Origin: JADKAV01 sp963769435
GTDB lineage: Bacteria > Actinomycetota > Actinomycetes > S36-B12 > UBA10799
DNA length: 64,000 bases
Reading direction: 5' to 3'
Assembly: GCA_963769435.1 (NCBI GenBank)
Contig: CAVYLN010000001.1
Span: 744,001-808,000, forward strand
Program-made: the position numbers and the translations under genes
The notes under the pieces: generated by a model
What the model was told of the DNA's origin: nothing
The model's database searches: none
Seen by the model: only the letters and a program-made list of their open reading frames with translations
Shown: positions 59,146-64,000 of the stretch, piece after piece
Position numbering within the stretch: position 1 is the stretch's first letter
Layout of the letters: each line of letters begins with the position of its first letter

Positions 59146-60570
59146 TTAGTCCCTTCTGGCGCGTTTTGCTCGCGTACGCGTCTTCCGTGTCGTGTCCAGC
59201 AGTTCGTCCATCGCCTCCGAGATGCATGCCGTGAGCACGTCGATGTCGTCCATCGCATCCCGATCGGCGTTGAGCCCGAAGAAGACTCCGCCGTTGTAGG
59301 AGGTCAATCCGATCGTCACGGCCATGCCCTTCACCAGGGGCAGGATCGGGTAGGCGCCCAGCAACTGCGCGCCGGCCACGTACAAGGGCTGCTGGGGCCC
59401 TGGCACGTTGGTGACGACCACGTTGGCCACCCGCCGGGAGAGGTCGCCGGCGAGCCGGGCACCCATCGCGTGCAGCGTCGGCGGGGTGAAGCCGGTGAGC
59501 GCGACCAGCGTCTGGGCACCCACCATGTGGCCGCCCTCCTTGTGCTGCCCCATCTCGTAGCTGATCCGGTTGAGCCGGACGACCGGGTCCTGCTCCCCGG
59601 TGGGCAGGTCCACAACGAACGCGGCGACCCGGTGGGACGGACGGCGCTCCCCGATCTCCTGGACGCTGACCGGCACCATGGCGCGGATCGTGTGGCGGCT
59701 GCCGACGTTCTCCTGCCGGGTCATCAACCACGCCCGCAGTGCCCCGGCGATGACCGCGAGGACCACGTCGTTGACGGTGCCTCCGTGCTCGCGCCTGATC
59801 GTCTTGAAGTCCTCAAGGTCGAGGGTCGCCGTCCCGAACCGGCGTTGCGCCCCGATCGGCACGTTCAACGGGCTCTCCGCGGGTGGCCGCGCGGCCGTCC
59901 ACAGGGCCGTGACCAGACCGCCGGCGTGGCGCAGGAGGCCCGCCGCCGATTCGCCGACGTCGGCGAGTCCCTTGCGGGCAGTGTCCACCACGACCGCGGG
60001 CCGCCGCACCGTGTCGACGACCGCGCCAGCCACCAGTTCGGCACCGCTGGGCTCCTGCGACGGGGTCCAGTGCAGGTCCGGTGTGGGCTTGCTGTCGGGT
60101 GTCGGGTCCAGGATCACCTGACCGATGTCGACCGCCGCCGAGCCGTCGATCATCGCGTGATGGGTCTTGGTGAGGATCGCGAAGCGACCCCCTTCCAGAC
60201 CTTCGACCAGGTAGACCTCCCACAGAGGACGGGTCCGGTCCAGGGGTCGGCTCATGATCCGTGCGGCCAGTTCGCGCAGTTGGCCATCGGTGCCGGGCGA
60301 CGGCAACGCAGACCTACGCACGTGGAACGCGACGTCGAAGTCCTGGTCGTCGACCCACACCGGGTTCGCCAAACGCCCGGGTACCCATCGCACGCGCTGG
60401 CGGTACCGGGGGACGAACGCGATCCGGCGCCGGATCAGGGTCACGAGGCTGTCGTAGTCGAAGCCGCTGTCCGGGGCCTGGAAGATCAGCATCTCCCCGA
60501 TGTGCATCGGCGTGGTCCCGTCCTCCAGGTAGAAGAAGGACACGTCCAAGGAACTCAGACGATCGGGCAC
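59146..60570 (-). CDS. Wax ester synthase / diacylglycerol acyltransferase
   Basis: A 474-residue bifunctional acyltransferase. The active-site HHxxxDG is in TKTHHAMIDGSAAVDIG, with the start DRLSSLDVSFFYLEDGTTPM and the downstream NVPGPQQPLYVAGA and PILPLVKGMAVTIGLTSYNG. It joins acyl-CoA to diacylglycerol or fatty alcohols for storage lipid. GTG 60570 gives MPDRLSSLD. The patatin gene 60 bp downstream may mobilise the same lipid. Confidence 0.92.
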   Translation of the reverse strand: MPDRLSSLDVSFFYLEDGTTPMHIGEMLIFQAPDSGFDYDSLVTLIRRRIAFVPRYRQRVRWVPGRLANPVWVDDQDFDVAFHVRRSALPSPGTDGQLRELAARIMSRPLDRTRPLWEVYLVEGLEGGRFAILTKTHHAMIDGSAAVDIGQVILDPTPDSKPTPDLHWTPSQEPSGAELVAGAVVDTVRRPAVVVDTARKGLADVGESAAGLLRHAGGLVTALWTAARPPAESPLNVPIGAQRRFGTATLDLEDFKTIRREHGGTVNDVVLAVIAGALRAWLMTRQENVGSRHTIRAMVPVSVQEIGERRPSHRVAAFVVDLPTGEQDPVVRLNRISYEMGQHKEGGHMVGAQTLVALTGFTPPTLHAMGARLAGDLSRRVANVVVTNVPGPQQPLYVAGAQLLGAYPILPLVKGMAVTIGLTSYNGGVFFGLNADRDAMDDIDVLTACISEAMDELLDTTRKTRTRAKRARRD

Positions 60571-60863
60571 GTCGTTCCCGCCTCTCTCGGCGCACAGTTT
60601 TCTGTCCTCATTGTTCCATTGCGCGAGTGCACGTCGTCCCGCGCCCACGTCTGCGCGCTCGGCACGGCGAGCACGGGCACCCGAGCACGCACGAAGTGGT
60701 TGGTTCCATCGAGCCCCGGGCGCTCGTCAACCAGGTCCCGCGCGAATCGGCGCCAGGGCGTCCCATATGCGGCAAATGTGGCGCAGAACTGGTTGCGGGG
60801 CCCAGGTCCCCAACCAGATCCTGCGTCCACCGGCACCGATCGCCATCGTGTGCCGACGGATCG
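60571..60863. other. Intergenic stretch, no gene seen
   Basis: 293 bases between the WS/DGAT start and the HAD stop. Open frames cross it, but none has a recognisable domain or ribosome binding site. It probably holds the WS/DGAT promoter. Confidence 0.45.
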
Positions 60864-61511
60864 TCAGACGGACAGCACCCGGTCGAACAGGACGTCCAGT
60901 TCCGCGGCCGTGGTGGGGTAGTCGGTGTGGTGGATGCCCACGAGCCCGATCTCACGGGCCGCGATCACGTTGGGCAGGAGGTCATCGACGAACGCGCACG
61001 ACTGCGCAGGCAGGCCGATCGCCTCGATGGTGTGCAGATAGATCTCCGGGTCCGGCTTGCGCATACCCACCTCACCCGAGATGACGACCTCGTCGAACAT
61101 GCCGTCGAAAAGGTCTTCGGGGTAGTTGTTGCCCCATGAGTTGCTGAGCAGCGCGGTCCGGATACCGCTGCTCCTGGCCCGCCGGACCAGCGCGATCATG
61201 TCGGGGCTGGTCCGGAAGAAACGGAACATCCGGTTGAGCAGTCCGGCCGCCTGGATGCTGTGGCCGGTCTTGTCCTGCAGAGCCTGGGCCAAGTGCAGTT
61301 CGAAGGCGGGGACCTCGAGTTCCCCGCGCTCCAGTGCGTGGATGGGGTTGTACGCGGCCTCGAGCGCGTACTCCCGGCCCAGCCAGTCGCGCATGACCGC
61401 AACGAACGCAGTGATGTCGATCGCCTCATCGGCGGCCCAGGAACCCATGGCCTCATGCATCCCGACGGTCAGAACGCCGCCCCAATCCACGATGAGTCCC
61501 GACAGCGGCAT
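60864..61511 (-). CDS. HAD-superfamily hydrolase
   Basis: A 215-residue protein. Motif I is LIVDWGGVLTVG with the nucleophilic Asp, motif II is ALLSNSW, and motifs III/IV are MRKPDPEIY and AFVDDLLPNV. The type resembles dehalogenase/phosphatase-like HADs (epoxide hydrolase N-terminal class). Substrate unknown. It starts 9 bp after the MinD-like gene and is probably co-transcribed with it. Confidence 0.85.
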   Translation of the reverse strand: MPLSGLIVDWGGVLTVGMHEAMGSWAADEAIDITAFVAVMRDWLGREYALEAAYNPIHALERGELEVPAFELHLAQALQDKTGHSIQAAGLLNRMFRFFRTSPDMIALVRRARSSGIRTALLSNSWGNNYPEDLFDGMFDEVVISGEVGMRKPDPEIYLHTIEAIGLPAQSCAFVDDLLPNVIAAREIGLVGIHHTDYPTTAAELDVLFDRVLSV

Positions 61512-61520
61512 GGGACCAGG

Positions 61521-62537
61521 CTATCCGGCCCGCGTGGGCAGCCCATCGACCACTTCCTCCACGATCGGGCGCAGCGCCCTCTCGGTGATCGGCCCACTGA
61601 TCCATCCGACGGCCGCGTCGGGCAGATGATCCCCAAGTCTGCCCGCAAGTCGCGAGGTCGTGCGGCGAGGATCCGCACAGCGGTTGACGACCACGGTGGT
61701 CCGGCCACGGATCACCTCGGCCACGGCCGGCAGGCTGCGCCACAACCGCGCCTGAGCGGTGTCGGAGTCCCCGACCACGATCACCACATGGTCGGCCGCG
61801 CGCAGGCCCACTGCCGTGGCGGTGGTCCAATCCGGCACCAAGCCGATCTCGCCGGCCGGGTCGATCGCGCTGTCGACGTCGAGCAGAACCTGCCGGTAGT
61901 CAGCCCGTGCCGGACCCAGCAACTGCTGCATCGCCCCTGGATGCACGGCGGGATAGACGGCCGGATCCACTCCGCTGAGCACGTGCAGCCGACTCGACAG
62001 CGCCCGCGCCGGCACGTCGGGAGCACCTCGATCCGCTGCGAGGCACGCCTGCAGAAGCCCGCCGAGGGGGACGTTGAGCAGGTCCCCCACCGACGGGGCG
62101 TGGACATTGGCGTCGATGAGCAACGTCTGCTGCTGCTTGGCGATGCTTCGCGCCAGGCCGACCGCCACACTCGTGGTGCCCCAGGACCCGGGTGGACCCC
62201 AGACAGTGGTGACTGCGCCAAGTGTCCCGCGCCGCGAGGGCGTGGCCTGGAGCAGCATGTCGAGGTGTGCGCTCTGCGGCGGGCAATCGGCCCCCGGACC
62301 GTCACCAACGACCACGACGTGAGTCATGGCGCGAAGCCTGGACAGGGCCTCTGCCAGACGGGGGAAGTCCTCTCCCACCACGACGAGCTGCGGGGATTCG
62401 ATCTCGGTACGCACGAGCAGGTCGACGACAGTACGGCACTCGGTGACCGCGGTCGCGGGCGAGTGCGCGGCCGCCTGCCCGAGCAGGACGGCCTCCCAGT
62501 CGCGCCCGGCACGCCCGAGCACAATCACCAGCGCCAC
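61521..62537 (-). CDS. MinD/CpaE-like ATPase
   Basis: A 338-residue protein. After an N-terminal receiver-like segment (VIVLGRAGRDWEAVLLGQAA), a deviant Walker A reads TVWGPPGSWGTTSVAVGLA, with LLIDANVHAPSVGDLL as the following A'-motif and LLDVDSAIDPAGEIG as Walker B. The canonical second Lys/Gly pattern is altered (GSWGTTS), so ATP use is uncertain. Related proteins act in pilus assembly or localisation; no pilus gene is in view. Confidence 0.75.
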   Translation of the reverse strand: MALVIVLGRAGRDWEAVLLGQAAAHSPATAVTECRTVVDLLVRTEIESPQLVVVGEDFPRLAEALSRLRAMTHVVVVGDGPGADCPPQSAHLDMLLQATPSRRGTLGAVTTVWGPPGSWGTTSVAVGLARSIAKQQQTLLIDANVHAPSVGDLLNVPLGGLLQACLAADRGAPDVPARALSSRLHVLSGVDPAVYPAVHPGAMQQLLGPARADYRQVLLDVDSAIDPAGEIGLVPDWTTATAVGLRAADHVVIVVGDSDTAQARLWRSLPAVAEVIRGRTTVVVNRCADPRRTTSRLAGRLGDHLPDAAVGWISGPITERALRPIVEEVVDGLPTRAG

Positions 62538-62596
62538 GTTATCCCCAGAAATCCGTTGAACCTCTGCATCATTATGCGGTGTGGGAGGATCGGACT

Positions 62597-62815
62597 GTGC
62601 GCTTCCTGACGCTGGCCGACGTCGCCGAGACGCTCAACATCTCCTCGGCGCAGGCCTATGCACTTGTTCGCAGCGGGGAACTGCGCGCAATCAAGGTGGG
62701 CGGTCGGGGACAGTGGCGCGTGGAGGCCACCGAACTCGAGGCCTACATTCAGCGGGCCTACGAACAGACCGCTGCGCTACTAGACGGCGCCGAGCACAGC
62801 AGCGATCTGGGCTAG
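62597..62815 (+). CDS. Excisionase-type helix-turn-helix protein
   Basis: A 72-residue DNA-binding protein. LTLADVAETLNISSAQAYAL and LRAIKVGGRGQWRVE are the helix-turn-helix and wing of the MerR/excisionase (HTH_17) group. It is divergent from the MinD-like gene by 59 bp. No integrase is nearby, so it is more likely a housekeeping regulator than a phage excisionase. Confidence 0.82.
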   Translation: MRFLTLADVAETLNISSAQAYALVRSGELRAIKVGGRGQWRVEATELEAYIQRAYEQTAALLDGAEHSSDLG

Positions 62816-63271
62816 CGGCACCAATACTGGACGGCCGGAAGTGCGAACGTGCACGAAGTCGGCCGCCACCCAATCGATGGTCACCATCAGCGCCCGGCCG
62901 CGGTCGAGGATGATCTCCCGCGGGACCCTCCCGGCACGTTGCCGCACAGCCTGACGGAAACTCACCGGACTGTTGGCGACACCGTCACCACGGCCCATCG
63001 GGCGGATCTCGTCACAGGCGGCCAGACGGACCAGGGCCGTGCTCAAGTGCACCCACCCCTCTCCCACCGCCAGGACATCGCCACGCACGGCGTGATCCCC
63101 GATCACGATCTCGAGGTGCGAATAGCGGCGGACATGATCGTCCAACTCCCAGGATCCCCGCTCGACATCGAGTGCATCACGATGCTCGTAGTGCAGGTCC
63201 AGACGATCCAGCGCGGTCGCACGCATCTCGACGTCGGTCAGATCCGGCCAGTCGTCCTGCTGCATATCCAC
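62780..63271 (-). CDS. Conserved hypothetical actinobacterial protein
   Basis: A 163-residue soluble protein without a recognised domain. Two beta-strand-rich blocks (HLEIVIGDHAVRGDVLAVGE and MVTIDWVAADFVHVRTSGRP) look like an Sm- or OB-like barrel. It overlaps the 3' end of the HTH gene by 36 bp (convergent). Function unknown. Confidence 0.6.
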   Translation of the reverse strand: MDMQQDDWPDLTDVEMRATALDRLDLHYEHRDALDVERGSWELDDHVRRYSHLEIVIGDHAVRGDVLAVGEGWVHLSTALVRLAACDEIRPMGRGDGVANSPVSFRQAVRQRAGRVPREIILDRGRALMVTIDWVAADFVHVRTSGRPVLVPLAQIAAVLGAV

Positions 63272-63337
63272 AAAGGGTACCCCCGGGCACCCCGCAACAA
63301 CCTATGATCGATATCAAACAACATCAAACAACTGCAA

Positions 63338-63769
63338 ATGAGATCATCATGCACGAACGCTGCTACTGCAACCGTCAGCCCGATCGAGAGTTGGCGGCCC
63401 GTCCCCCAGCCACCGCGACCACGCCACCTGCATCTGGTGCCGGCCCCCCGCACCGGAACGGCAACCGGACCGGATCAGCGATGGATCGAGAGGCTGACCC
63501 AGTCGGTCGTGGAGGTTCTGGCCGGGCATCGACCCGCCACCTCACTGGTGAACTCCGTGTCGCAGGTCGTGTTCCAGGCGTTGCGCGCACCGAATCCTGA
63601 CTCCCGGCTGCGTGGGGGAAGGTTCTGAGCGGTGCGGGCACAACCGCTCAGCGACGACTCGGTCGAGGTTGCGGCCGTGGTCGGCTGCCCTCAGCGGACA
63701 CGGGCGGTGGCACTGCGACTCCACCGCCGTCACGGGCGGTGGCGGTGTGTCTGTGTGCTCGTGCTGTGA
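63338..63769 (+). pseudogene. Rv3235-family protein with an in-frame TGA
   Basis: The reading frame has a Pro-rich head (PPRPRHLHLVPAPRTG) and the family core RWIERLTQSVVEVLAGHRPA. A TGA at 63626-63628 follows RLRGGRF. Past it, in the same frame, coding-like sequence continues with DDSVEVAAVVGCPQRTRAVA and LRLHRRHGRWRC to a stop at 63767-63769, matching the expected C-terminal half. The gene is next to secA as in mycobacteria. A TGG-to-TGA change (real or error) is the simplest explanation; the family function is unknown. Confidence 0.6.
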
Positions 63770-63799
63770 GACCAGGCCGGTCCCGGGACTCCCGCGATC

Positions 63800-64000
63800 T
63801 CAGTCGACGTGCCGCGGGTCTCCGTGGCAGCGCTTGAACTTCTTGCCCGAACCGCAGGGGCACAGCGCATTGCGTGAGACGTTGGCGTACTTGGGGTCGG
63901 TGTCGCGGGCGCTGCCCCCGGCCAGCGTGCCCCGTTCGACGTGCGCGGGCACATCCTCGTCGAGGGTCGGGGCGGAGTACTGGACCTGCTGGGGTCGTTC
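63800..64000 (-). CDS. secA: Preprotein translocase ATPase SecA, C-terminal end (partial)
   Basis: The last 66 residues of a protein running off the right edge. It ends with a SEC-C zinc motif, NALCPCGSGKKFKRCHGDPR, with the C-x-C...C-H ligands, after the linker LDEDVPAHVERGTLAGG. The acidic linker plus SEC-C tail is that of SecA, and the Rv3235-like neighbour supports it. Another SEC-C protein is possible because the motor is outside the window. Confidence 0.85.
   Translation of the reverse strand, partial: ERPQQVQYSAPTLDEDVPAHVERGTLAGGSARDTDPKYANVSRNALCPCGSGKKFKRCHGDPRHVD

Noticed and set aside
62597..62815. Phage excisionase as evidence for a prophage.
   Set aside because: No integrase, capsid or att site is nearby, and the flanks are conserved chromosomal genes.

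Overview
The window is high-GC DNA from a member of the Actinomycetota. The evidence is gene content: an ftsE-ftsX-M23 peptidase-smpB block behind prfB, a secA end with an Rv3235-family neighbour, a DUF6912-type protein, a WS/DGAT acyltransferase, a 180-kDa-type NAD glutamate dehydrogenase, and a tmRNA with an ALAA-ending tag. No rRNA, ordinary tRNA, prophage or CRISPR array was seen.

Layout. 0-8.3 kb: end of a sensor kinase, a VanZ-RDD membrane protein, a SulP transporter, two tandem secreted NlpC/P60-like proteins, a secreted DUF3089 hydrolase and a six-PAS diguanylate cyclase. 8.45-12.8 kb: an agmatine deiminase cluster (putrescine carbamoyltransferase, permease, agmatine deiminase, TetR regulator) behind a palindromic operator candidate; carbamate kinase is absent. 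12.8-31.3 kb: housekeeping and accessory genes (YbjQ, NUDIX, GNAT, Asp/Glu racemase, OsmC, Lon-substrate-binding protein, XRE-cupin regulator with a B3/B4 protein, acyl-CoA carboxylase subunit, a tandem pair of small secreted proteins, an AAA ATPase, a TetR-glycosyltransferase pair, a transglutaminase-like protein, GGDEF-EAL and UvrA-like proteins). 31.4-37.7 kb: an arsenic-resistance island. 37.7-38.1 kb: ssrA. 38.2-43.3 kb: flavin monooxygenase, universal stress protein, P-type ATPase. 43.4-51.1 kb: amidohydrolase, smpB, M23 hydrolase, ftsX, ftsE, prfB, TM2 protein, M14 carboxypeptidase, AlkB-like oxygenase. 51.2-60.6 kb: glutamate dehydrogenase, P5C dehydrogenase, DUF6912, patatin, WS/DGAT. 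60.9-64 kb: HAD hydrolase, MinD/CpaE-like ATPase, excisionase-type HTH, an Rv3235-like gene and the secA end.

The most interesting region is the arsenic island. A divergent promoter carrying two ArsR palindromes drives arsR one way and acr3-arsC-(mini TrxB)-arsM/D-arsA the other, with start/stop overlaps throughout. The methyltransferase and the ArsD metallochaperone are fused into one protein, placed directly before a tandem ArsA that keeps all three arsenite-binding cysteines. A 50-bp direct repeat (44/50 identical) brackets the island. Its right copy also carries a 17-bp duplicate of the tmRNA 3' end, which suggests an island inserted at ssrA.

The second striking property is sequence integrity. 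I count 22 frameshifts in 12 genes and every one is a +1 insertion. They cluster in the agmatine operon and in the P5C/glutamate dehydrogenase pair, with none in the arsenic island. This most likely reflects insertion-biased sequencing or assembly error, so these genes are described as probable intact genes with corrected reading.
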